A DNA stretch of 64,000 bases from positions 62,001 through 126,000 of the forward strand of contig JAJCXN010000037.1 in the NCBI GenBank assembly GCA_029263415.1, in the 5' to 3' direction. This document shows positions 35,941 through 44,897 of this stretch, one piece after another (position 1 is the stretch's first letter; each line of letters begins with the position of its first letter). A model generated the notes under the pieces. It had not been told where the DNA came from, made no database searches, and worked only from the letters and a program-made list of their open reading frames with translations. Origin of the DNA: Acidobacteriota bacterium. Its GTDB lineage: Bacteria > Acidobacteriota > Thermoanaerobaculia > Multivoradales > Multivoraceae. The position numbers and the translations under genes are program-made.

Positions 35941-36154
35941 CATCGTGCGAAGTGGTGAGTCCTAGAAAAGTGTAGGCGGCTCAGCCGCTTCGCGGAAGTG
36001 CAACGCTGGAGCGAGTAAACGAACGCAAGCACACAAAACCATTCAGGGTCGCTTGCCGCACTTGAAGATCGCTGCACACGACGCGAAGCTTGCCCGCCCG
36101 GCGCCCAGCTGTCAAGTTGAGCGCCACCGTGTGAGAGCAGGATTGGACTCCGCT

Positions 36155-36529
36155 TTAGTCGCCTATACAGAAGGCCACTAGCTTGTTGCCATCAAGGTCG
36201 CGGAAGTAGCCAGCGTAGAACCCCGAGTCTCCACGCGGCCCAACTGCACCTTCGTCTTTGGCTCCCAGCTCGACGGCCTTTGCGTGGATTGCATCGACCT
36301 TGTCTTTGCTCTCAAAGGTGAGGGCGACCATGGTGCCGTTGCCGACCGTGGCCTCCTTGCCGTCGAATGGCTGGATCACGCTGATCGCAGGTGCCGTCGG
36401 CGACGGAGACCATGCGATGAAGCTGTCTGACTGCATCCCTCGTCCAACTCCGATGATTTCAAAGAGATCGTCATAGAACTTACCTGCGCGTTGGATGTCG
36501 TTGGTGCCGAGCGTGACGTAGCCGATCAT
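36155..36529 (-). CDS. VOC-superfamily glyoxalase/bleomycin-resistance-fold protein
   Basis: 124 residues. IGYVTLGTNDIQRAGKFYDDLFEIIG is the first half of the vicinal-oxygen-chelate fold and VALTFESKDKVDAIHAKAVELGAKDEG...GFYAGYFRDLDGNKLVAFC the second; metal ligand candidates lie in the second half (conserved Glu replaced by Val/Ala near the end, so metal binding is uncertain). Members isomerise, cleave C-C bonds or bind drugs. Single-gene unit; no partner suggests a pathway. Confidence 0.86.
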   Translation of the reverse strand: MIGYVTLGTNDIQRAGKFYDDLFEIIGVGRGMQSDSFIAWSPSPTAPAISVIQPFDGKEATVGNGTMVALTFESKDKVDAIHAKAVELGAKDEGAVGPRGDSGFYAGYFRDLDGNKLVAFCIGD

Positions 36530-36597
36530 GATCGAAATCTCCGTTGGGAAACTGTGTGGTCTGGTTGAGGTCTGAAAAAGAAGTCAGCTTGAGGGTC

Positions 36598-38973
36598 CTA
36601 GAGGACGAAGGCGTAGCCGACCTTGAAGAAGATCGAGCGCTCTGTTTGGGTCAAAGACAACATCTGGTTGCCGATGCGGTTGTCCGAATACCCAGCGAAA
36701 AGGACGGTTTGCGCGTTGAGCTTGTATGAGAACAGGAGCTGCGAGAACAAATCTTCCGTCTCGCGCTCAATTGGGACAATGAATTGTGAGGGGTCGTTGG
36801 TCTGGGCAGTGCGCTGCACGATGGCTCGAAGGAAGCTGCGGGTGTTGAAGTGGTAGAAGAAACGCAGTTCGGCGAGGTCGGCCTCGAGGTAGGTGCCGCT
36901 TTGGTTCGAGAAGGCTCGGCGCGTCAAAGTGAGCTTCGATTGGATGTGTTTGCCCAGCTTGAGCTGGACGCTGGAAAAACTCCGAAACGAGTCCGTTTCC
37001 CGGTTGTTGGTGAAGTCGACTTCGCCTTCCGACGCCGCGTAGAGCTCAAACACCAACTGTCCTGAAGGTTGGATCAGAAAGTAGAGCTCTGCACCGGTCA
37101 AATCTTCGAACAGCAGCAGGCCGTCGCGCTTTTCAATGACCCAGGCTTGAGTGAACAGGGTCGACTGGCGTGGTCCCGAAGCCGACGCGCTGATGCCGAT
37201 CTTGCTGTCGGTGAGCAAGCCGTTGGTGTCCTCGCCGCGCGAAGTGTTAAGGCCCACATCCCAGCGAGTAAGCAGTGCATTCTTGGGGTAGAAGTTGCGG
37301 TTGATGCGAGCACCGTAGCTCTGGACGTCGACCCGTGGGATGAAGCCGCTGTCGGCGCGGAAGTCGCGATCGAATCGGGTCACGTTGGCGCCCCAGATCC
37401 ACTCGCGATCAAAGTGTTGATAGCCGATGTTGAAGGCTTCGCCGGTGAAAGGGCCGTCACCCAGTCCGAAGCTGTCACGGAGTCCTTGGGGATAGTCGGT
37501 GTCAGAGTGAAGTGCTTGAAACGACAACGTGTGCGCTGCGGCTAGGCGCACCGAACCGTCGATTCCGATGAGGTTGTTCGAGTAGTCGCCAGCCTCGCGG
37601 CCGGCGAAGAGCAAGCCGATCGAGTTGCGTTCGCCAACATCGCGGCGATAGCGCACAACGGAACCTAAGACGTCGCCGTCGAGGAGGCCGTCGCGCGAGG
37701 ACACGAAGCGCGAACCCTGGTTTGAGGGCAGCAGAATGTTGTTGACCTTGTCCTCCGACGCAAAGACCCCGAGCGTGTTAGCGCCCTTTTTGGTGGTCAG
37801 CTTGAGTCCCCACTCAGGGTCCGCGACAGTGCGGGTGAAGACCGCTCTCAACGGCGTGTTGAAGATGTCGACACCTTCGAGGAAGAACGGGCGTTGCTCG
37901 GGAAAGAATAGAGCAAAACGCTCGTTGACGTTGAGCTGCGCCGTATCGGCTTCGACCTGTGAGAAGTCGGGATTTACGGCGAACGATAGGCGGGTACTCT
38001 GATTGACATTCCATTGTCCCGACACACCCAGGTCAGTATCCTCGTCGCCGTCGATCAGCTGGCCGTCGGGGAAGTCGTGACGTTGATCGGTTCGGCCGGC
38101 GGTCAGGGTCGGAGCGATCAAGAGCGCTCGTCCCGGCTGCAGATCCAGAAATCCGCTGAACTCGTTGAAGGAGCAGGTGCCGCAGGCGTCACCGAAGTTG
38201 ACAGGACCACTCGACCACCGATGCCGTTGATCGCGAGGCCACGATCGGCCCAGGCGGATCCTCCAGGTGCCAGGGAGCTTAGGATCCGCGCCGGGGGCCA
38301 TCTCTGCTGAGTCTTCTAGTGCAGATTTGAGGTCAGCCTCGGTCGCCGGGGGAAACGGGATCTGGTTGAACGGTAGTCGGATTTCGACCATGTAGCCGTC
38401 ACTGGTGATCTTTGCCGCGGAATCCCAAAGAACATCCCACGACCAATCTTCGAGGCCAGTGACGTAGCCGTTGAGTGCGTCGGCTTGCACGCCAAGCGGG
38501 TTCACGCGGAACTGAAATGCCCGGCGATGATCGTTGAAGCTGTCGATCATCAACAACACATAGTCGTCTTGGACGAGCGAGTCGACTGCGTCTCGATCCA
38601 TCAGGTGAGCCCGGATCTGGCTCGGCTCAGGGTCGAATGCACGCGCCGCGACATAGAGGTTCTTGTCGTCGAAGCCGAGCAGCATCTGCGTGGTGACCGG
38701 GGGCTCAACGTTCTCGTCTGGCGTGAACTCCCAGTACTGATCGATGACGGTCGCAGTCCCCCAAGCGGCTTCGTCGATAACCCCGTCGATCTTGATCGAG
38801 GCACCATCGATGCGGGCTGCTTGATAGGACGGCGTGGGCGGGAGCTCCTTTTCCTCTTGTGGGGTGGCCAGACTCGCTCCAGTTAGAAGGCCGATAGAGG
38901 CGATGGAGGAGAGGAGGGCTCGGAGCACCGATGTTCCGGAGCGGAACTCGACTAGCGAAGACGGGTTGGGCAT
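36598..38973 (-). CDS. Outer-membrane protein with CBM9-like and DUF5916 domains
   Basis: 791 residues with a signal peptide (LLSSIASIGLLTGASLA). Residues about 50-235 form a CBM9-like beta-sandwich: IDGASIKIDGVIDEAAWGTA, LLGFDDKNLYVAARAFDPEP, FQFRVNPLGVQAD and VEIRLPFNQIPFP. The remainder is the DUF5916 region, a probable outer-membrane barrel (NVNQSTRLSFAVNPDFSQVEAD, ERFALFFPEQRPFFLEGVDIF) ending in aromatic strand FFKVGYAFVL. Such proteins are widespread in environmental Gram-negatives; they may take up or bind carbohydrates or peptides, but this is unproven. Divergent from the acyl-CoA dehydrogenase block. Confidence 0.88.
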   Translation of the reverse strand: MPNPSSLVEFRSGTSVLRALLSSIASIGLLTGASLATPQEEKELPPTPSYQAARIDGASIKIDGVIDEAAWGTATVIDQYWEFTPDENVEPPVTTQMLLGFDDKNLYVAARAFDPEPSQIRAHLMDRDAVDSLVQDDYVLLMIDSFNDHRRAFQFRVNPLGVQADALNGYVTGLEDWSWDVLWDSAAKITSDGYMVEIRLPFNQIPFPPATEADLKSALEDSAEMAPGADPKLPGTWRIRLGRSWPRDQRHRWSSGPVNFGDACGTCSFNEFSGFLDLQPGRALLIAPTLTAGRTDQRHDFPDGQLIDGDEDTDLGVSGQWNVNQSTRLSFAVNPDFSQVEADTAQLNVNERFALFFPEQRPFFLEGVDIFNTPLRAVFTRTVADPEWGLKLTTKKGANTLGVFASEDKVNNILLPSNQGSRFVSSRDGLLDGDVLGSVVRYRRDVGERNSIGLLFAGREAGDYSNNLIGIDGSVRLAAAHTLSFQALHSDTDYPQGLRDSFGLGDGPFTGEAFNIGYQHFDREWIWGANVTRFDRDFRADSGFIPRVDVQSYGARINRNFYPKNALLTRWDVGLNTSRGEDTNGLLTDSKIGISASASGPRQSTLFTQAWVIEKRDGLLLFEDLTGAELYFLIQPSGQLVFELYAASEGEVDFTNNRETDSFRSFSSVQLKLGKHIQSKLTLTRRAFSNQSGTYLEADLAELRFFYHFNTRSFLRAIVQRTAQTNDPSQFIVPIERETEDLFSQLLFSYKLNAQTVLFAGYSDNRIGNQMLSLTQTERSIFFKVGYAFVL

Positions 38974-39226
38974 GAGCTGTACTGAGTGTTGTTGTTGAAG
39001 TTCTAGTCGCGAGTAGGGATCGGTAACTGTACGGCTTCATTCCCGAAGTGTTCCGAGTTCTCGTTGATGGTCGGAGCGGACAGTGTGGTTTACCGCTCGA
39101 GAGCGCCAAGGTAAGCTGCCGCCACATTCGATTGAACGATTGAGCTGGCACAGTGAGCCGACGGTGTATCTGTGCTTTTTGTTCCCTTAGTGTGGCTGTG
39201 GTCGCAGGAGAGGCGGAGAAGTACCA

Positions 39227-40417
39227 ATGGATTTGGAGCTGTCAGAACAGTATGAGAGCCTCCGAATGGAGGTCCGAGACTTCTTGCAAGTCAACCGTGC
39301 GCAAGCATTGGCCGCCCGTGATCTTTATGGTGAAGGCCGCGACCGCGCTGTGGCCTGGCAGACCATCCTGGTTGAGAAGGGCTTCGTTGCGCGCACTTTG
39401 CCGAAGCATTTCGGCGGTTTCGGTGCCGAGCCTGATTTGCTCGAAACCATGGTTATTCAGCAAGAGTTTGCTCGTGCGAAGCTGCCGTTGGGATTGAGCA
39501 ACCAAGGGATCGACATGTTCGTGCCGACCTTGCTGGTCTTTGGCACGGAGGAGCAGCAGGAGCGCTACATCGGCCCGACAATCCGCGGCGAAATGATCTG
39601 GTGCCAGGGGTATAGCGAGCCGGGATCTGGATCCGACCTCGCATCGCTACGAACCCGCGCTGTGCGCCAGGGCGATCGTTATGTGATCAACGGCCAGAAG
39701 ATCTGGACGAGTACCGCCAAGCAGGCCGACATGATGTTCGCGCTGGTGCGGACCGACACCGCCCACAAGCATGCGGGGATCAGTTACATCGTGCTCTCCA
39801 TGGACACCCCCGGGATCGATGTGCGGCCACTGATGACCATGAATGGCGAGGCCAGCTTCAACGAGGTCTTCTTCACCGACGTTGAGGTTCCCTGCGAGAA
39901 CGTGGTCGGCGAGGAAGGCCAAGGCTGGAACGTAGGCACCACCACGCTCAAGTTCGAGCGCGGGATGCTCGGTCGACCGGAACTGTCCGAGCGGCTCTAT
40001 CTAGGGTGCGTCGACATTCTGGAGCGAGTGGGGCTCAAGAACAACGGAGCCTTTCGTGATCGCTTGATGCGGTTGCAGGCACGGTTGCTCGCTCACAAGC
40101 TCCACGGCATGCGATTGGTCACCGATCGACTGGAGAACCGAGACTCCGGAGTCTCTTCGTTGATCGTCAAGTTGAACGGTTGCCAGCTGAACTACGATCT
40201 TTGTGCTTTGGCTATCGACGCTATGGGCGAACGCGGTGTTCTGCGCTTCGGCTCGAAGCATGTCGAGGATGGAGGTAGTTGGCAGACCACACACATGTAC
40301 TCGCTGGGCTTGATCATTGGCGGCGGTACCGCTCAGATCCAGAAGAACATCATCAGTGAAGCCGGTCTAGGGATGCCTCGCGAGCCCAAACCTGCGAAAG
40401 CTCCGAGGAGCGCATAA
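39227..40417 (+). CDS. Acyl-CoA dehydrogenase, large partner of a tandem pair
   Basis: 396 residues; GGAG eight bases before the ATG. FAD-dependent alpha,beta-dehydrogenation of acyl-CoA. Visible: MIWCQGYSEPGSGSDLASL (FAD/substrate loop), YVINGQKIWTSTAKQADMMF, VGEEGQGWNVGTTTLKFERGM and GGGTAQIQKNII at the C-terminus. The usual catalytic Glu of the GxG(T)xE-type C-terminal motif is not present; a Glu in FERGM is a candidate base. It is directly followed, with a one-base overlap, by a shorter homologue, an arrangement known for heteromeric acyl-CoA dehydrogenases of steroid side-chain breakdown. Substrate unknown. Confidence 0.92.
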   Translation: MDLELSEQYESLRMEVRDFLQVNRAQALAARDLYGEGRDRAVAWQTILVEKGFVARTLPKHFGGFGAEPDLLETMVIQQEFARAKLPLGLSNQGIDMFVPTLLVFGTEEQQERYIGPTIRGEMIWCQGYSEPGSGSDLASLRTRAVRQGDRYVINGQKIWTSTAKQADMMFALVRTDTAHKHAGISYIVLSMDTPGIDVRPLMTMNGEASFNEVFFTDVEVPCENVVGEEGQGWNVGTTTLKFERGMLGRPELSERLYLGCVDILERVGLKNNGAFRDRLMRLQARLLAHKLHGMRLVTDRLENRDSGVSSLIVKLNGCQLNYDLCALAIDAMGERGVLRFGSKHVEDGGSWQTTHMYSLGLIIGGGTAQIQKNIISEAGLGMPREPKPAKAPRSA

Positions 40418-41475
40418 TGGAATTTGGTCCTTCTAAGGCGCAGCGCCTCTTGCGCGACGCAACAGTCGATCTTCTTAAGCAGAGTGCGAGCGTTGAGCGT
40501 GTGCGCGAGATCATGGAGACCGAAACCGCGGTCGATGATGAACTCAAGGCGGCGCTTGCTGATCAAGGTGCACTGGGATTGCTAGTCAGCGAGCGGTACG
40601 GTGGGTCTGGCTTAGGGCTGTTCGAGACCGTGTTGGTTGCGCAGGAGCTCGGTCGCAACGCTGCACCGTTTGACTTGACCACAGCCAGCGTTATTGCGCC
40701 GCTGTTGATCGAGGCGGCGGGCGATCACGCTCAGCGCGAGCAATGGCTCAACAAGGTGGCTTCAGGCGAGGAGATCGTGGCGGTGGTGCGCGGGGTCAAG
40801 GAAGGCGGCGGTCGATTCATCGGCGTCTCGAGCTACGCTGCTGGTGTCAATCAGGCGACGTCGCTGCTGGTTGAAGTGGGCGGGCGTTGCTGGTTACTGC
40901 CGGTTGCTACACAGGGTGTGACCGTCGAACAGCTGAACACGATTGACGAGACCCGTCGTTGGTCTGAGGTCACCTTTGATGGCGTTGCTGTCTCAGACTG
41001 CGAACGTTTGACCAACCGAGTCAGTTCACAAGAGCTGTCACGGGTGGCACAGGCTGGTCAGATCGCCACCGCCGCAGACTCGCTTGGTGCTTGTTATCGA
41101 GGAATCGAGGTGGCTGTTGAGTACGCCAAGGGCCGCGAGCAGTTCGGCCGGATTATCGGTTCGTTCCAAGCAGTGAAGCATTTGTGTGCCGAGATGATCG
41201 CTGACGTCGATCCACTGCAGTCGTTGGTTTGGTACGCGGCCTACGCCTGGGACGAGCGGCAGGATGACATCCATCACGTGGCTCCCTTGTGCAAGGCACA
41301 CTCGGCTGAGATCGGCTACGACTGTGTGACCAAGGCCACCCAGGTCTTTGGCGGAGTCGGTTTCACCTGGGAGTGCGACATGCACCTCTACTTCAAGCGC
41401 GTTCAGGTGGACCGGCAACTGTTCGGCCGACCTGAGGAACTGCGCGAACAAGCCGCCATGGCTCAGTCTGCATAG
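40417..41475 (+). CDS. Acyl-CoA dehydrogenase, small partner of a tandem pair
   Basis: 352 residues; its ATG shares one base with the TAA of the previous gene (TAATG), so they are translationally coupled. Features: LRDATVDLLKQSASVERVREI, LGLLVSERYGGSGLGLFETVLVAQELGRNAAPF, GREQFGRIIGSFQAVKHLCAEM and QVFGGVGFTWECDMHLYFKR. The last matches the FadE28-type subunit of alpha2-beta2 enzymes. The middle FAD-binding loop is weaker than in full dehydrogenases, so it likely works only with its neighbour. Substrate: an acyl- or steroid-CoA, inferred only. Confidence 0.91.
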   Translation: MEFGPSKAQRLLRDATVDLLKQSASVERVREIMETETAVDDELKAALADQGALGLLVSERYGGSGLGLFETVLVAQELGRNAAPFDLTTASVIAPLLIEAAGDHAQREQWLNKVASGEEIVAVVRGVKEGGGRFIGVSSYAAGVNQATSLLVEVGGRCWLLPVATQGVTVEQLNTIDETRRWSEVTFDGVAVSDCERLTNRVSSQELSRVAQAGQIATAADSLGACYRGIEVAVEYAKGREQFGRIIGSFQAVKHLCAEMIADVDPLQSLVWYAAYAWDERQDDIHHVAPLCKAHSAEIGYDCVTKATQVFGGVGFTWECDMHLYFKRVQVDRQLFGRPEELREQAAMAQSA

Positions 41476-41656
41476 GCTTCGCGCCAAAGGCTACCCGGAC
41501 CAAGACAGAAGGGCCCGATTGAAAATGGCGTTGAGAAGAGCGCTGGGGAAGGGCCTAGGGGAAGCTTCTGACAGAAGCATTGACAGAGCGAAGTAGAACA
41601 ACAGTATGGACCTTGGTTGGGAACTGGCCTAAGCCGATCCTAGGCCGGAGACGCGA

Positions 41657-42673
41657 ATGACGATGAAACTTGGACTCTCGTTGGGCTACTGGGGCGCGAA
41701 GCCGACGCCTGGGGTGATCGAGCTCGCGCAGGAAGCGGAACGGCTTGGCTACGACTCGGTGTTCACCGCTGAGACTTGGGGCTCCGATGTGTTCACGCCG
41801 CTGGCGTTCATCGGCGCAGCCACCGAGAAGATTCGCTTGGGCACCGGTATTGCGCAGATCGCAGCCCGCACGCCGGCCTCGACCGCGATGCACGCCTTGA
41901 CGCTCGACCATCTGTCGGGCGGTCGCATGATTTTGGGCCTAGGGGTCTCCGGTCCTCAAGTGGTCGAAGGTTGGTATGGCCAACCGTTTGCGAAGCCCGT
42001 TTCTCGGACGCGCGAGTACGTGTCGATCATCAAGCAGATCTTTGCCCGCAAAGATCCAGTGACCAGTTCCGGCGAGCACTATCCGCTGCCGTATGACGGT
42101 CCGGGCTCGTGGGGCATGGGCAAACCGTTGCGGACTATCACTCATCCCTTGCGCAGCGACCTACCGATCGTGCTTGGTGCCGAAGGCCCAAAGAATGTGG
42201 CGCTTGCTGCAGAAGCCTGTGATGGCTGGATGCCCCTTTATTATTCGCCCTACCGTCCCGAGGTGTACGCGCCCTCCCTCACAGGGTGCAAGGACGGTTT
42301 CGAGGTGTTCTATCCGGGACGGTTGATTGTCACTGATGATGTCGAGGCTGGCTTGTCCGAGATCAAGCAGACGCTCGCGTTCTACGTTGGCGGTATGGGT
42401 TCGAAGAAGCGCAATTTTCATCGGGAGCTGATGGCAAGGATGGGCTGGGAGAAGGAGTCCTTCGAGGTCCAAGCGCACTTTATGGCTGGCCGTCGAGGCG
42501 AGGCATTTAGTGCGGTGCCGGATGAGTTCGCGGACGAGATTTCATTGGTGGGTTCGAAAGAGCGCATCAAGGAGCGGCTCGCGTCCTGGCAAGAGAGCGT
42601 GGTGACGACCTTCCTGGTAGCAGCCCGCACACCCGAAGAGCTGCGTCAATACGCGGAGATCGTGCTCGGCTAG
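41657..42673 (+). CDS. LLM-class F420-dependent oxidoreductase
   Basis: 338 residues; GGAG six bases before the ATG at 41657. Luciferase-like TIM barrel: MKLGLSLGYWGAKPTPG, AERLGYDSVFTAETWGSD, IRLGTGIAQIAARTPASTAM, GRMILGLGVSGPQVVEGW and PIVLGAEGPKNVALAAE. This is the subfamily predicted to use coenzyme F420. Possible roles are dehydrogenation or Baeyer-Villiger-like oxidation in catabolism of complex CoA esters, suggested by the acyl-CoA dehydrogenases on both sides. A gap of 180 bases separates it from the pair upstream; no hairpin is visible there. Confidence 0.9.
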   Translation: MTMKLGLSLGYWGAKPTPGVIELAQEAERLGYDSVFTAETWGSDVFTPLAFIGAATEKIRLGTGIAQIAARTPASTAMHALTLDHLSGGRMILGLGVSGPQVVEGWYGQPFAKPVSRTREYVSIIKQIFARKDPVTSSGEHYPLPYDGPGSWGMGKPLRTITHPLRSDLPIVLGAEGPKNVALAAEACDGWMPLYYSPYRPEVYAPSLTGCKDGFEVFYPGRLIVTDDVEAGLSEIKQTLAFYVGGMGSKKRNFHRELMARMGWEKESFEVQAHFMAGRRGEAFSAVPDEFADEISLVGSKERIKERLASWQESVVTTFLVAARTPEELRQYAEIVLG

Positions 42674-42730
42674 GCAAGGCTCTTGCCAGTTGTCTCAGCA
42701 AAAACGGAGTCTAGATAAGCTGTTCCGCAA

Positions 42731-44761
42731 ATGAGCGAACACGAGCAAGTATCCTCGTCGTCAGCAGCTACGCTCGCCGAGACCGAGTCTGCGCAGCGGC
42801 CGCTCATCTTTCAGTCGAATGGGTTAGCGAGAGGCGCCGTCCTGCTGTTGCTTGGGGCGTTGTGGTTACTTAGCCATGGCTATTCCGGCCTACGCCATGA
42901 CGCGCGCCTGTACGCCTTGCAGTCACTTGCTAACCTCGAGCCAACGGCATTCGCAGACGATCTTTTTCTCGCCTTTGGCTCGCAAGATCAGTTCACGCTG
43001 TACACCAAGCTCGTCGCGCCACTGATTCCCAACATCGGGCTCGGCGCGGTCACGTTTGGAGTGTCGACTATTGGCGCCTTGCTCTGGATTGTCGCGCTTT
43101 GTGTCCTTGTGCAACGCTTTCTTGCTGAGTCTTCTCAGCGAAGGCTGGGTATCTTCTTTGTGCTTGGATTCCCTGGCTTCTACGGCGCGATGCAGATCTT
43201 TGCGGTCGGGCGTGCCCTCGCGACCCCTCGTGTCCTCGCCGAGGCTCTGGTGCTGGTAGCCCTGACGGTCTGGGTAGGCCGCTACAGCCCCGTTGGGCGG
43301 AATCAGCCCAATCGTGTCGGGCTCTGGGCCGGCGTAGTGACGAGCTTGCTGTTGGCGGCAACACTTCATCCGCTGATGGTGATCGCAGGCGTCCTACTGA
43401 TCGCCCTTGATTGGGTGTGGGCTGACCGGCGTTTCCTCCTGGCCGGGATCGTTTGTGGCGGTGGAGTCACGATCTTGATCGGTGCAGCACTGCTCGGTGT
43501 GTCGCCATTCGGGCGCTTGCTTGAGGTGTTCGATCCGGCTTGGCTCCTAGTCATCGAGGATCGATCAGAGCAGCTCTTCCTGAGTGGCTGGGAGGCACGT
43601 GATTGGAGTCGTTTGCTGGTCCTGGCAACGCTGACCTTTGGTGCTATCCGGATCCTAGATGGTTGGCGTGCGCGCTGGCTCGGGTGCGTCCTGGTGGTTG
43701 CCTTGGGCGGTGTCATCGCCAATGGTGTCGGGGCAGATGTGTTGAACAATGTGTTGTTGACGCAACTACAGCTGTTCCGGCTTGCTTGGCCTCTGCATGT
43801 TTTCGGTCCTTTGAGCGCCGGCGTCCTACTTACATTCGCCTTACTGGATTGGAGAAAGCGCCAAGCGCCAGCGGCTCTGTTGGGGCTCGCGCTGGCGCTA
43901 GCCTGCGTCGGCCTATCGATGGGGCAAACCATTTTGGCCTTCGTATTTGCTTGCACCGGTGTTGCGGGCTTGTTGGTGCCTCGCCTGAGCGACGCGCTGC
44001 AGCGTACCTGGGTGCACCGCTTGGCTTGGACGATGGGCATCGTGATGGTCGGCATCGATGGATTTGCCCGTGTCCAAGACGCTCTTTCTGGTTCTCTGAC
44101 CGCTGAGTTCCGAGCCTCGGCTGAGCTTGTCTATGCCTTCGATACTCCGCGGGTCGTGTTCGCCGTACTCTTGCTTCCGCTGCTTTTCGCTAGGTTGCGG
44201 TGGGTTGGTCGGTGGGGCGCCGTGGTACTTGGACTAGGGTTGGTGACATTCGGGATTCTCTTCTTTGATCAGCGGACACCTGTGGCCGTAGCTGCTGAAC
44301 GGCGCACAGGGCTCGAGCAGATCGCGGACTGGATTCCGCCCGGACAGCAGGTTCTGTGGCAGCGGGAAATCCTCTATCCATGGTTCGTGGTGCGGCGCCC
44401 AAGCTACTTCGCTGACCCACAAGGTGCCGGAGTGGTGTTCAATCGAGATACTGCACTCGAGTACAAGAGACGCTTGGGTTTGATCGGACATTGGGGCGAA
44501 GACTACTCCGACCTTTTTGACGGGCCACCCAGGATCGCCGACTGGGTGACGCGGGCTCGGGCAGTCTGCCTCGATCAAGGCAATCTCTTCGGTTTGGCTC
44601 TCGAGAGCCGTCTGCAACCGAGGGAGCCCGCTGAGGTCGGAGGCGATGGGAGCATCAGCGATGATCCATCTCAAAGTGCACTGGCGTACCGTGAGTTCTC
44701 AGTTCCCGGGGGTGGCGAGTTCTATCTCTACAGTTGCTCCGATGTGCTCGCCCAACCTTAA
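42731..44761 (+). CDS. Large polytopic membrane protein with soluble C-terminal domain, not recognised
   Basis: 676 residues. After a 30-residue polar N-terminus come about twelve hydrophobic segments (e.g. GAVLLLLGALWLL, FFVLGFPGFYGAM, VVFAVLLLPLLFA), with a conserved-looking external loop HDARLYALQSLANLEPTAFADDLFL after the first span. The C-terminal 120 residues (GLEQIADWIPPGQQVLWQ) are soluble. The layout, with an acidic Asp-rich loop after span 1 and a C-terminal extracytoplasmic domain, is like GT-C fold glycosyltransferases, but I cannot name a family. It lies between an F420-type oxidoreductase and an acyl-CoA dehydrogenase, all on the plus strand. Confidence 0.72.
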   Translation: MSEHEQVSSSSAATLAETESAQRPLIFQSNGLARGAVLLLLGALWLLSHGYSGLRHDARLYALQSLANLEPTAFADDLFLAFGSQDQFTLYTKLVAPLIPNIGLGAVTFGVSTIGALLWIVALCVLVQRFLAESSQRRLGIFFVLGFPGFYGAMQIFAVGRALATPRVLAEALVLVALTVWVGRYSPVGRNQPNRVGLWAGVVTSLLLAATLHPLMVIAGVLLIALDWVWADRRFLLAGIVCGGGVTILIGAALLGVSPFGRLLEVFDPAWLLVIEDRSEQLFLSGWEARDWSRLLVLATLTFGAIRILDGWRARWLGCVLVVALGGVIANGVGADVLNNVLLTQLQLFRLAWPLHVFGPLSAGVLLTFALLDWRKRQAPAALLGLALALACVGLSMGQTILAFVFACTGVAGLLVPRLSDALQRTWVHRLAWTMGIVMVGIDGFARVQDALSGSLTAEFRASAELVYAFDTPRVVFAVLLLPLLFARLRWVGRWGAVVLGLGLVTFGILFFDQRTPVAVAAERRTGLEQIADWIPPGQQVLWQREILYPWFVVRRPSYFADPQGAGVVFNRDTALEYKRRLGLIGHWGEDYSDLFDGPPRIADWVTRARAVCLDQGNLFGLALESRLQPREPAEVGGDGSISDDPSQSALAYREFSVPGGGEFYLYSCSDVLAQP

Positions 44762-44897
44762 GGAATGTTCCGTTCTGTGGCGGATTTTCCCCTACAAGTG
44801 GTGAACCTCCAACACCCGTTCGGTAGGCTTGCGAACATGCGATCGGGGGCCCAAAAGAGTTCCCGGATCGGTACTGATTTTCCACAAGGGACAAGGA

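Larger units (their letters stand above)
35836..36154. other. 319-base non-coding gap upstream of pheS
   Basis: Holds the start-codon duplication and the hairpin listed separately. A TTGACA (minus strand, 36110-36115) with only a weak -10 (CAAGCT, 17 bases on) may be the pheST promoter, giving a leader of roughly 250 bases. A small hairpin GCGGC-TGA-GCCGC lies near 35977-35989. No Phe-rich leader peptide and no tRNA are recognised. Confidence 0.5.

Noticed and set aside
35950-36045. Possible phenylalanine leader peptide before pheST
   Set aside because: A short frame (MVLCACVRLLAP) exists but has few Phe codons, no ribosome site, and no paired antiterminator.
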